A DNA stretch of 64,000 bases from Providencia rettgeri (GTDB lineage Bacteria; Pseudomonadota; Gammaproteobacteria; Enterobacterales; Enterobacteriaceae), in NCBI RefSeq assembly GCF_013702265.1, contig NZ_CP059348.1, forward strand, positions 1,674,001-1,738,000. Direction: 5' to 3'. Positions 19,139 through 26,618 of the stretch are shown here, piece after piece. Within the stretch, counting starts at the first letter, position 1; each line of letters starts with the position of its first letter. A program made the translations under genes and the position numbers. A model generated the notes under the pieces. It did no database searches and had not been told where the DNA came from. It saw nothing but the letters and a program-made list of their open reading frames with translations.

Positions 19139-19701
19139 AAGAACTCCATTTATTAAGATTAGAAATGTGAGTAACAAAATCGAACAGGTCTTCATCATTA
19201 ATTAAACAGCGAACAAAGCAAAGGTAATAATTATGATTAAGTATTAAAAACGTAAGCTTACGTTGGGTTATGTATTCAAAGAAAATAGGCATCAGCAAAC
19301 AAAACTCGGCTTATCCCATGTAATTTTTCTGTTAAAAACAGTATTAAATAGAAAGTCGAAATAAAATTATAGCTAAGCTATCTAATCAGTGTTAATTCAG
19401 ACTTATATTTTGGTCAGTTCATCATGAAAAATTTACAAATACTATTTTTTGCGGATTGTCCGATTTCGATAAAATGTGTTGGGTTTTGCCTGTAGACAGG
19501 GGTTATACGGAGAATTTTCTGGTGATTTCAGATGTATTTTGTCTTAGATCATGTTATTTTTCTGTGAAATTTTCATCTCCAAGCCACTTTGCCATTTTTT
19601 GCATCTTTTGTGGGTAAAAAAAGGACGATACTTTAATACATAAATTTGTATGAAAGAGCATGGGCTTGAGTAAAAGTAATTGAATCAACAGGATTTTAGC
19701 T
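19139..19701. other. AT-rich intergenic region with a perfect 16-base palindrome
   Basis: This 563-base gap lies between two divergent genes. The only clear structure is the perfect palindrome AACGTAAGCTTACGTT at 19249-19264, about 110 bases upstream of the DUF4822 ATG. It has operator-like symmetry but no known regulator to assign. No open frame is convincing. Confidence 0.5.
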
Positions 19702-20208
19702 ATGGCAGTAAGAGAAATTATTGAAATTCCAGATGAAAGATTGCGTATTCAGTGCAGTCCCGTTACGGATTTCGCAGCAGTACAAACATTGGTCGATGAC
19801 TTAATTGAAACCATGTACAGCACTGATAATGGTATCGGGCTGGCGGCAACGCAAATCGCCGAAACCAAAGCCATTATGGTGATTGATATTTCAGAAGAAC
19901 GTAATGAGCCAATGGTATTTATCAACCCTGAAATTATTGAGAGCGAAGGGGAGACAAGCTATCAAGAGGGGTGTTTATCCGTACCGGATGTTTATGCGGA
20001 TGTGCCACGCTTTTTGCGTGTGAAGGTGAAGGCGTTTGACCGTGACGGCAAGGAGTTTGTTGTCGACAGTGACGAGTTTTTAGCGATTGTCATGCAACAT
20101 GAAATTGACCATTTAAACGGTAAAGTGTTCATCGACCACTTATCCACGTTAAAGCGCAATATGTTGTTGAAAAAACTTAAAAAACAGCAAAGATTAAAAC
20201 AGCAGTAA
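19702..20208 (+). CDS. def: Peptide deformylase
   Basis: This 168-aa metalloenzyme removes the formyl group from nascent protein N-termini. All three family motifs are present: GIGLAATQ (about residues 44-51), EGCLS (about 92-96) and QHEIDH (about 132-137), with Cys and two His as metal ligands. The housekeeping copy normally sits with fmt and the 16S methyltransferase gene, and neither is here. This one lies alone beside the flagellar genes and may be a second paralogue. Confidence 0.93.
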   Translation: MAVREIIEIPDERLRIQCSPVTDFAAVQTLVDDLIETMYSTDNGIGLAATQIAETKAIMVIDISEERNEPMVFINPEIIESEGETSYQEGCLSVPDVYADVPRFLRVKVKAFDRDGKEFVVDSDEFLAIVMQHEIDHLNGKVFIDHLSTLKRNMLLKKLKKQQRLKQQ

Positions 20209-20325
20209 AAATTAAAGTAACAGCATTTCCCGTCTATTTTACGGCTTCCCGAGACCCAACAAGTGTGATTCGGGGAGCTGCTATTGTGTTCTTTGTGCCA
20301 ATTGAGTTGTCCTATTAAGTTAAGC

Positions 20326-20344
20326 GTCAGGTGAACTGCCTGAC
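20326..20344. terminator. Weak hairpin between def and fliT
   Basis: GTCAGG (20326-20331) pairs with CCTGAC (20339-20344) around a 7-base loop. It lies between convergent def and fliT and may act as a terminator, but has no clear T tract. Confidence 0.35.
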
Positions 20345-20354
20345 ACTTTACCGT

Positions 20355-20750
20355 TTACTCGAGAGGTTTAATAACCCTTGGAGCATCGGGTTGATCAAAT
20401 TGGCCGTAGCTATTATTCAATACCTTTTGTTGGTCGAGCTGTTTGATTTCTTTACTTAAAAAATTCAGATGATTTTGTAAGTGTTCTTTTGTCACTCGTT
20501 CGTTTTCAATGATCTGGTGTAGTAACTGAACAAAGTCGTCAGTAATAGGTTGTTCCTGCTCATATTCTTGAGTCAGAGCCGTTAAATTCTCAACGGCAAG
20601 GACATATTCAGTTTCTCGGGAGATTAATGACTCCCATTCCCCTGATTGTGCGAGCGAAACTAAGTTTTCACTTAATATTAAGACATTACGATATATTTCA
20701 AGTAAATAGAGAGGATTTTTATTGTCCACCTGGTTATCTTTCATCCACAT
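20355..20750 (-). CDS. fliT: Flagellar export chaperone FliT
   Basis: FliT (about 131 aa) is the cytosolic chaperone of FliD and an inhibitor of FlhDC. The sequence is all-helical with NPLYLLEIYRNVLILSENLVSLAQSGEWESLI-like helix, matching FliT in its W-x-x-L core, followed by a second helical pair. I start at ATG 20750 (MWMKD); ATG 20744 is nearly as good. The start overlaps the end of fliS (to 20734), which supports coupling. The C-terminal tail is longer than in Salmonella. Confidence 0.85.
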   Translation of the reverse strand: MWMKDNQVDNKNPLYLLEIYRNVLILSENLVSLAQSGEWESLISRETEYVLAVENLTALTQEYEQEQPITDDFVQLLHQIIENERVTKEHLQNHLNFLSKEIKQLDQQKVLNNSYGQFDQPDAPRVIKPLE

Positions 20751-21132
20751 TTGCACCGATTTGTTGCCATGCAGAGGCGATATCGGAGAGTAATTGGTAA
20801 ACTTCTTGGACATAAGTCACGTTGTTTTCTATGTTGGCGCGGAGCAATTGCCGCGTCATGTATTCATACAAACTCGCTAAATTTTCAGCAAGTTCGCCAC
20901 CAGCCTCGTAATTTAGCGATTGTTTTAATCCCGTGTCAATGATGTCGATTGCTTTTGAGATTTCTTTACCCTTTTCAGCAATGTTTCCCTGCTCCATAAA
21001 AATCTCCCCCCGTTTAAGGGCACTTAAGGCCCCTTTAAACAGGATTTGGATCAGTTGATACGGGGTCGCATTGGCGATTTCACTCTCCAAACTGACCTGC
21101 TGATAGGCTTGATTAGCTTTACGTTGATACAT
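20734..21132 (-). CDS. fliS: Flagellin export chaperone FliS
   Basis: FliS (132 aa) binds the C-terminal disordered region of flagellin before export. It has the family segments YQQVSLESEIANATPYQLIQILF and a helix with KGKEISKAIDIIDTGLKQSL, then NLASLYEYMTRQLLRANIEN. It follows fliD by 4 bases and overlaps fliT. Confidence 0.95.
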   Translation of the reverse strand: MYQRKANQAYQQVSLESEIANATPYQLIQILFKGALSALKRGEIFMEQGNIAEKGKEISKAIDIIDTGLKQSLNYEAGGELAENLASLYEYMTRQLLRANIENNVTYVQEVYQLLSDIASAWQQIGANVDER

Positions 21133-21136
21133 GCGG

Positions 21137-22570
21137 TTAACCTAAAAGTCTGCCTAATGAACTGCTTGTGCTGTTCAGTGAACTCATCATCTTATCGAGG
21201 TTTTGGAACTGACGACGATAGATATCCATGGTGTTTTCAATTTGTTTATTGGTTTGCTCGATACGTTTATCGATGCTTTTCTTTTTCTTCTCTACGCCAT
21301 CTGTGGCGTTATGCAGCGTCCCTTCTTTGCTATCTAAGGTATCCTTTAAGAAATTAAAGTTTTCGGTAGCAAATCCAGTTTTTTCACCGTCACCGGCAAA
21401 GAATACTTTTACGCTCGATGGGTTATCTTTTATGGCGCTATCGAGTTTTTTACTGTCGATCTCTAACGTACCGTCCAGTTTTTGTTTAATTCCCATTTTA
21501 TTCAGCAGGTTTAATTCACCGCTATCTTGTGGGGTACGAACTTGGTTACGTAAGGTGCTTTGAATACCACGTAAAGTTGAATCACCAATTAATGGGCCAT
21601 TGGTTTTATCCGGTGCTGTGCCTTTTTCGGTCGGGGTATATTTAGTGAGTTCTTTAGCTAAGGTTTGGAATTCATTATAGGCATCCACCCAGGCTTTAAT
21701 TTTAGCTTTAGCTGGCTCAATATCTTCAGAGATAATTAAATGGTCTGATTTACCATCTTCACTCTCTTTCTTTAAAGATAGGGTTAAACCAGGAAACAGG
21801 TCTTTGGCTTCGTTAGTCTGCGATTCAAGGTCAAAACCGTCGATAGTTAATTGTGCATTTTGCGGTGGAACTTTTTGTTCCATACCACTGCTGGCTTCAT
21901 CCATAATCGTGACTTTACCATCGACTAAGGTTGACTCGACATTCAGCACTTTTGCTAATTTATCATCGCCGTCAACACTGATGCTCATACGGCTATCAGT
22001 ACCCGCTTTTTTCGAGGTAACAACGAGGTGGTACTGGTTATCTTTATCTTTAATAACGGATGCCGAAACGCCTTTATCCGCTTTGTTGATGGCATCGGCA
22101 ATTTCAATTAATGAGGTGCTCTCATTATCGAGTTTGATAACAATCTTATCTTTTGCTTCTTTTTGCGAGGGTTGGGTAATGGTAATCGTGCGTTCTTTTG
22201 CATCGCTACCTAGTAATTCTTTATTATCGCTATGCCCTTTGGTGGCAATAGTTTGCGCTTTCGCCAGTTGGGTGACTTTAACATCATGCACACCAGCAAC
22301 CGCTTTACCATCGGTTTTTACATCAAAAGATTTATATTCACCACTCACTTTGGTGGTGCTGATATCTTCGTATTTCTTAAGATCTTCCGCCGCTTTTTTC
22401 AGTTTTTCTAATGAAGATTGCATTTTGCCAAATGCACTGATTTGCGCATCATAGCTGGCTTTCTGTTGTGTCAGTGGGTCTAAGCGGCGTCTTTCCATTG
22501 CCTCTAATTGATCCATTTGCACATTTAAGTCTAAGTTAGCCCCAATACCAAGTGTGGATATGCCTGCCAT
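21137..22570 (-). CDS. fliD: Flagellar filament cap protein FliD
   Basis: FliD (477 aa) is the capping protein that folds flagellin at the filament tip. The N-terminal segment GIGANLDLNVQMDQLEAMER and the C-terminal QIENTMDIYRRQFQNLDKMMSSLNSTSSSL are the conserved D0/D1 helices. The middle holds variable beta domains. It is first in fliDST, under a sigma-28 promoter, divergent from fliC. Confidence 0.96.
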   Translation of the reverse strand: MAGISTLGIGANLDLNVQMDQLEAMERRRLDPLTQQKASYDAQISAFGKMQSSLEKLKKAAEDLKKYEDISTTKVSGEYKSFDVKTDGKAVAGVHDVKVTQLAKAQTIATKGHSDNKELLGSDAKERTITITQPSQKEAKDKIVIKLDNESTSLIEIADAINKADKGVSASVIKDKDNQYHLVVTSKKAGTDSRMSISVDGDDKLAKVLNVESTLVDGKVTIMDEASSGMEQKVPPQNAQLTIDGFDLESQTNEAKDLFPGLTLSLKKESEDGKSDHLIISEDIEPAKAKIKAWVDAYNEFQTLAKELTKYTPTEKGTAPDKTNGPLIGDSTLRGIQSTLRNQVRTPQDSGELNLLNKMGIKQKLDGTLEIDSKKLDSAIKDNPSSVKVFFAGDGEKTGFATENFNFLKDTLDSKEGTLHNATDGVEKKKKSIDKRIEQTNKQIENTMDIYRRQFQNLDKMMSSLNSTSSSLGRLLG

Positions 22571-22618
22571 AAATCTCTCCTGAATATAAACCCTGAAAAT
22601 AAATTCGTATTTAGTCCT

Positions 22619-22645
22619 TTATCGGCGAATTGGGGAAAAATATTA
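22619..22645 (-). promoter_or_regulatory. Sigma-28 promoter for fliDST
   Basis: On the minus strand TAAT (22645-22642), a 15-base spacer and a perfect GCCGATAA (22626-22619) match the FliA consensus with one mismatch in the -35. It lies about 50 bases upstream of the fliD ATG. Confidence 0.8.
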
Positions 22646-22827
22646 GACTATTCTGATAAATAATAATGGAAGGAGTTAAACCGTAAAAAGCAGGTAATTA
22701 GGCTTATTGAATAAAAATGATAAGGTCATTAACCATAATCGAAGGGTTTAATAAAAAATTTAGGGTGAAAAAAGCTGATTCCAGCACGCTTTTGCCAATA
22801 GGCGTGAAAAATTTTTATAAAAATGGC

Positions 22828-22854
22828 TAAAGGGGTTTTTAGAGGCGCCGATAA
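22828..22854 (+). promoter_or_regulatory. Sigma-28 promoter for fliC
   Basis: TAAA (22828-22831), a 15-base spacer and GCCGATAA (22847-22854) match the FliA consensus perfectly. It is about 75 bases upstream of the fliC ATG. It faces away from the fliD promoter some 180 bases to the left. Confidence 0.9.
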
Positions 22855-22928
22855 TGTTATTGCTGACAACATTTACCGAGTTAAGCCAGCGTGCTTAATC
22901 GACTATTAAGATAAAAAGGACATACATT

Positions 22929-24074
22929 ATGGCACAGGTTATCAATACCAACGTTCTGTCTCTGACTACTCAGAATAACTTAAACCGTTCACAAGGCGTA
23001 CTGGGTACTGCGATTGAGCGCTTATCTTCTGGTTCACGTATCAACAGCGCAAAAGATGACGCTGCGGGTCAAGCAATCGCTAACCGTTTCACTGCAAACG
23101 TTAAGGGTTTAACTCAAGCAGCACGTAACGCAAACGACGGTATCTCTATCGCACAAACTGCTGAGGGTGCAGTTAACGAAATCAACGATAACTTACAACG
23201 TATTCGTGAGCTGACTGTTCAAGCACAAAACGGTACTAACTCTAAGAGCGATATCGATTCTATCAATAAAGAAGTTACTGCGCGCATGGACGAGATCAAC
23301 CGTATCTCTGAACAAACTCAGTTTAACGGTGTGAAAGTTCTTAGCGAAGATACTTCAATGAAAATTCAGGTTGGTACTAACGATTCTGAAACTATCGCTA
23401 TCAATTTGAAAAAGATCGATAGTAGTGTATTAAAATTAGATAATTTCGATGCAAGTGCTAATGGTTTAGGTAAATCAATGAGTACTGCTGAAATTGGCGC
23501 GATGAAAGGCCCTGATGCAACTGCAAAACCAGTTACTGAAGCTGCTGCGAAAACTGCAATTGAAGCTTTGAAATTTGGCGGTAAAGATGTTGAAGGTGCC
23601 AAAGTTTATCAAAAAACTAATGACGATGGTACCGTTGATGGTAATAACGTATACGTCACAGGTAAGGTTGATGGTAAAGAAGTTACTTTTGCAACCACAA
23701 TGACTATTGCGGATGGCGCAACTGTTGCCACTGACCCATCAACAGTAACTTTTGGCACATTAGCTGAAGTGACCGATGTACAACAAGCTGAAATTGATGC
23801 TAAAGGTCCTCTGGGCACTTTAGACAAAGCACTAGCGAAAGTTGATAGCCTGCGTTCAGATTTAGGTGCTATCCAAAACCGTATGCAGTCTACTATCAAC
23901 AACCTGAACAACTCTGTTAACAACCTGAGCGCAGCACGTAGCCGTATCCAAGATGCTGACTTCGCTACAGAAGTTTCTAACATGAGCCGTGGTCAGATTC
24001 TGCAACAAGCAGGTACTGCTGTGTTAGCGCAAGCTAACCAGGTTCCACAAGGTGTTCTGAGCCTGTTACGTTAA
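22929..24074 (+). CDS. fliC: Flagellin FliC
   Basis: This 381-aa flagellin is the filament subunit. The N-terminal D0/D1 begins MAQVINTNVLSLTTQNNLN and contains LQRIRELTVQA (about residues 87-97), the region recognised by TLR5. The C-terminal D1/D0 ends with QVPQGVLSLLR. The variable central domain is short (about residues 175-290) and Ala/Lys/Asp-rich. The conserved ends are less AT-rich than the middle, a normal pattern for antigenic domains. An AAAAGGA ribosome site and a perfect sigma-28 promoter precede it; a 10-bp terminator follows. No second flagellin gene is in the window. Confidence 0.98.
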   Translation: MAQVINTNVLSLTTQNNLNRSQGVLGTAIERLSSGSRINSAKDDAAGQAIANRFTANVKGLTQAARNANDGISIAQTAEGAVNEINDNLQRIRELTVQAQNGTNSKSDIDSINKEVTARMDEINRISEQTQFNGVKVLSEDTSMKIQVGTNDSETIAINLKKIDSSVLKLDNFDASANGLGKSMSTAEIGAMKGPDATAKPVTEAAAKTAIEALKFGGKDVEGAKVYQKTNDDGTVDGNNVYVTGKVDGKEVTFATTMTIADGATVATDPSTVTFGTLAEVTDVQQAEIDAKGPLGTLDKALAKVDSLRSDLGAIQNRMQSTINNLNNSVNNLSAARSRIQDADFATEVSNMSRGQILQQAGTAVLAQANQVPQGVLSLLR

Positions 24075-24095
24075 TTTAGACTTTTATAGTTTATT

Positions 24096-24122
24096 AAAGA
24101 CCAGCTTTGCTGGTCTTTTTTT
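24096..24122 (+). terminator. Intrinsic terminator after fliC
   Basis: A perfect 10-bp stem (AAAGACCAGC, 24096-24105; GCTGGTCTTT, 24109-24118) with a 3-base loop is followed by a T tract. Confidence 0.92.
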
Positions 24123-24123
24123 T

Positions 24124-24153
24124 GCCCGTCATGTTTCGCGCCGCAGCGTTGTT
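24124..24153. repeat. Extra copy of an ERIC left end
   Basis: Thirty bases here repeat the left end of the adjacent ERIC (24166-24195) with one mismatch, 42 bases apart. It looks like a partial tandem duplication or a nested ERIC remnant. Confidence 0.7.
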
Positions 24154-24164
24154 ATTAGTTTGAA

Positions 24165-24286
24165 CGCCCGTCATGTTTCGCGCCACAGCGTTGTTGACTT
24201 CAGTCGCTCACCCGAATCACGTACTCATGTACGCTCATCGGGATAATCTCCTTCGTCGCCTAGCTGCAACACGAATTATTTAGGGC
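24165..24286. repeat. ERIC element between fliC and fliA
   Basis: The order CCCGTCAT, GCGTTGTTG, CTCACCCGAATCAC, the palindromic ACTCATGTACGCTCATCGGG centre, GTCGCCTAGCTGC and CGAATTATTTAGGG matches the enterobacterial ERIC (intergenic repeat unit, about 127 bases). It fills most of the gap between the fliC terminator and fliA. Confidence 0.85.
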
Positions 24287-24492
24287 GCGCTTTGGCGTTG
24301 TTAAGAGCAAAAGAAAGGGCAAAGGCAAGGTCAAAAACAAGAAAATAGGCAATCAAAAAATATCTGGTTTCATCAAATTTATTTAGGATAAAAAGAATAA
24401 CGGCTGATTTAGTGCCTTACTCTGCGGATTGAAATTACGCGTAACACAGATAATGGCTACCTTTAGTTAAAACTTGAAGGGTGATTCAGGTT

Positions 24493-25209
24493 GTGAGTGA
24501 TTTATATACTGCCGAAGGTGTCATTAATAAAAATAGCCTATGGGAGCGTTATTACCCTCTAATACGCCATGAAGCCCTGAAACTGCAAGTCCGACTTCCT
24601 GCCAGCGTTGATATCGATGACCTAATCCAAGCGGGTGGCATCGGGCTACTCCACGCATTAGAACGTTTCGATGCCTCATTAGGTGCCTCTTTTGCCACTT
24701 ACGCCGTGCAGCGGATCCGCGGATCTATGCTCGATGAACTGCGCAGCCGTGACTGGGTTCCCCGTAGTGTGCGTCGCCAAGCGCGAGAAATGACCAAAGC
24801 CATTGGTGAACTTGAGCAAAGCCTTGGGCGCAGTGCCACAGAGCCGGAAATTGCCAAAGCGCTGGATATCGATTTGGCGGAATATCGCCAAGTACTGCTT
24901 GATACCAACAATAGCCAACTGTTCTCCTACGATGAATGGCACGAAGTGCATGGTGAAAGCTGCGAACCTTCAATGGATGAAGACGATGGCGGCAACCCAC
25001 TGAGCTTACTGATGGAATCCAGCCTGAAAGACCAAATCGTGGCGGCGATAGAACAATTGCCAGAGCGCGAAAAAATGGTGCTAACGCTGTATTACCAAGA
25101 AGAGCTGAATTTGAAGGAGATAGGTGCGGTGTTGGAGGTGGGGGAGTCGAGAGTTAGTCAGCTCCACAGTCAGGCCATTAAGCGGTTGCGTTCTAAATTA
25201 CGCTCGTAG
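24493..25209 (+). CDS. fliA: Flagellar sigma factor FliA (sigma-28)
   Basis: FliA (238 aa from GTG 24493) directs RNA polymerase to class 3 flagellar promoters and is held by FlgM until the hook is finished. Region 2 has AGGIGLLHALERFDAS and YAVQRIRGSMLDELRSRDWVPR; region 4 has LPEREKMVLTLYYQEELNLKEI and SRVSQLHSQAIKRLR. I prefer GTG 24493, giving MSDLYTAEG, because it aligns with the E. coli/Salmonella start; GTG 24481 sits too close to its ribosome site. No fliZ follows; an ERIC element and a GNAT gene take that place. Confidence 0.96.
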   Translation: MSDLYTAEGVINKNSLWERYYPLIRHEALKLQVRLPASVDIDDLIQAGGIGLLHALERFDASLGASFATYAVQRIRGSMLDELRSRDWVPRSVRRQAREMTKAIGELEQSLGRSATEPEIAKALDIDLAEYRQVLLDTNNSQLFSYDEWHEVHGESCEPSMDEDDGGNPLSLLMESSLKDQIVAAIEQLPEREKMVLTLYYQEELNLKEIGAVLEVGESRVSQLHSQAIKRLRSKLRS

Positions 25210-25214
25210 CTCGA

Positions 25215-25336
25215 ACGCTCGTCATACTTCGAACCACAGCGTTGTTGGCTGCTCTCAGCTACCCGAATCACATACTCATGTATGCTCATCGGGATATCTT
25301 CGCTTGCCGCCTAGCTGTGAATTCGAATTATTTAGA
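25215..25336. repeat. ERIC element after fliA
   Basis: It has the ERIC order: CGCTCGTCATACTTCGA, CGTTGTTGGCTGC, ACCCGAATCAC, the ACTCATGTATGCTCATCGGG centre, GCTTGCCGCCTAGC and TTCGAATTATTTAGA. It begins within 10 bases of the fliA stop. It is about 90% alike in its core to the copy upstream of fliA, so fliA is bracketed by two ERICs. Confidence 0.88.
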
Positions 25337-25436
25337 GCTATGTTTGGGGAAGGTCAAGGGAAAAAATCAAAACCAAGGTCAAAGGAAAAACCAAAAACAA
25401 AGCAAAAACAAGGGGGAAATTAAGGAAAAGTAAAAA

Positions 25437-25877
25437 CTAGCTTTTCACTTTGTCTAGAAAGCTTTTGGCGGAGATATGCCATGTGTTGGGGCAGGGATTG
25501 AAGCCGAGTTTGGGGTAGGTGTTTTGGGAGTCGGGGGTGGAGCGAAAAATTAAATGACACTCGGGGGGAAGCTCCTCGGCGGTGAGGCGTAGCAAATGCT
25601 TACCGACACCTTGGTGAAGATACTGAGTATCTACCGCAATTTCAGAGATATAGCAGCAAAAACTAAAATCCGTGATCGCGCGAGCGAAACCCACCACCTG
25701 CTCATCCACCCAAGCACTGATCAACAAATCTGCATTATTTAACATCGAATCCAGCAACGCGACATCGTCAGTGGGCACAAACGTATCCAGTGGAGATTGC
25801 TTCAATAAATTCAAAAAATCATCCACTGAAATCGAATGGTTCACTTTATAGGTGATGTGGCTATTCACTGGCTCCAT
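25437..25877 (-). CDS. GNAT family N-acetyltransferase
   Basis: This 146-aa protein has the GNAT acetyl-CoA site VDTQYLHQGVGKHLL (Q-x-x-G-x-G/A) near residues 80-94. An upstream strand, CCYISEIAV, and a C-terminal YPKLGFNP motif (the Y/LGF of GNATs) complete the fold. The substrate cannot be read from sequence. It is convergent with fliA across an ERIC element and stands alone. Confidence 0.85.
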   Translation of the reverse strand: MEPVNSHITYKVNHSISVDDFLNLLKQSPLDTFVPTDDVALLDSMLNNADLLISAWVDEQVVGFARAITDFSFCCYISEIAVDTQYLHQGVGKHLLRLTAEELPPECHLIFRSTPDSQNTYPKLGFNPCPNTWHISAKSFLDKVKS

Positions 25878-26181
25878 GTCATTCCCTCATAAATAAAAAC
25901 GCTAATATAGTTTTAGCTCGAAATCATGAAAATTGCCTGTTTTTGTTTGTATTTTTGCGTGATGACATTGCGCTATTTGATGGAGAGTAATGAAAGCAAT
26001 AGATAAAAATGCAGAAATAATTACTATGGATATTAGTAAGTATTCAATCAATTGATTTTATATCTAATTATTCATAACTGATTAATAAACAATAAAATTT
26101 AAAAATCAAAAATATATTTTCTACACCGATAGGTTGTAAGTGCATATAATGCCAAATTATGCATTTACAGTAGGTATCCAT
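25878..26181. other. AT-rich divergent intergenic region
   Basis: About 300 bases between the divergent GNAT and small secreted protein genes. It is strongly AT-rich and presumably carries both promoters; I see no repeat or open frame. Confidence 0.5.
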
Positions 26182-26544
26182 ATGTTCAAAAAGGTTATTG
26201 TTGTCTTTTTTCTTGTTTTCTGTGCTCCTTTTGGCTTTGCCACCGACTTGTCATTTAAAGAAAAATCACCCGTTGATCGCTTATATCATGAAAACTACCA
26301 AGGAATGGACTCACTGCGGGAAGAGCAGAAGTTCAAATTTGACCCGAAATTAAAAATTGCTCAGCAAGATCGTAGCTATCAATCGCTACTCGAACAGCGA
26401 GATGAAGATGAAAAATCCTTGCTCAATCACATCCGCCCTTGTGATATCAACCCAACGGCAGTAGGCTGCCCGGGGCATTTATCGTGGATGAATAACCCGC
26501 GCGAGCTTCAATCCATGCTAGAGCAAAAATATCAGAATGAATAA
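26182..26544 (+). CDS. Small secreted protein of unknown function
   Basis: From ATG 26182 the product is 120 aa with a clear signal peptide (MFKKVIVVFFLVFCAPFGFA, cleavage near residue 20). The mature part is charged and mainly helical, with two cysteines in RPCDINPTAVGCPG that could pair. I do not recognise the family. The longer frame from 26140 would bury the signal peptide. A terminator follows; betT is convergent. Confidence 0.6.
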   Translation: MFKKVIVVFFLVFCAPFGFATDLSFKEKSPVDRLYHENYQGMDSLREEQKFKFDPKLKIAQQDRSYQSLLEQRDEDEKSLLNHIRPCDINPTAVGCPGHLSWMNNPRELQSMLEQKYQNE

Positions 26545-26567
26545 TTAGCATTTCTCGTATTGCAAAC

Positions 26568-26592
26568 AAAAGGCGCTTATTGGGCGCCTTTT
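26568..26592. terminator. Bidirectional terminator between the secreted-protein gene and betT
   Basis: AAAAGGCGC (26568-26576) pairs with GCGCCTTTT (26584-26592) around a 7-base loop, with A and T tracts on each side. It can serve both convergent genes. Confidence 0.85.
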
Positions 26593-26618
26593 GCATTGTT
26601 TAAATAATCAGCTCCCTA

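Noticed and set aside
21804-22454. A 216-aa open frame antisense to fliD
   Set aside because: Ser/Leu-rich shadow of fliD codons with no recognisable domain.
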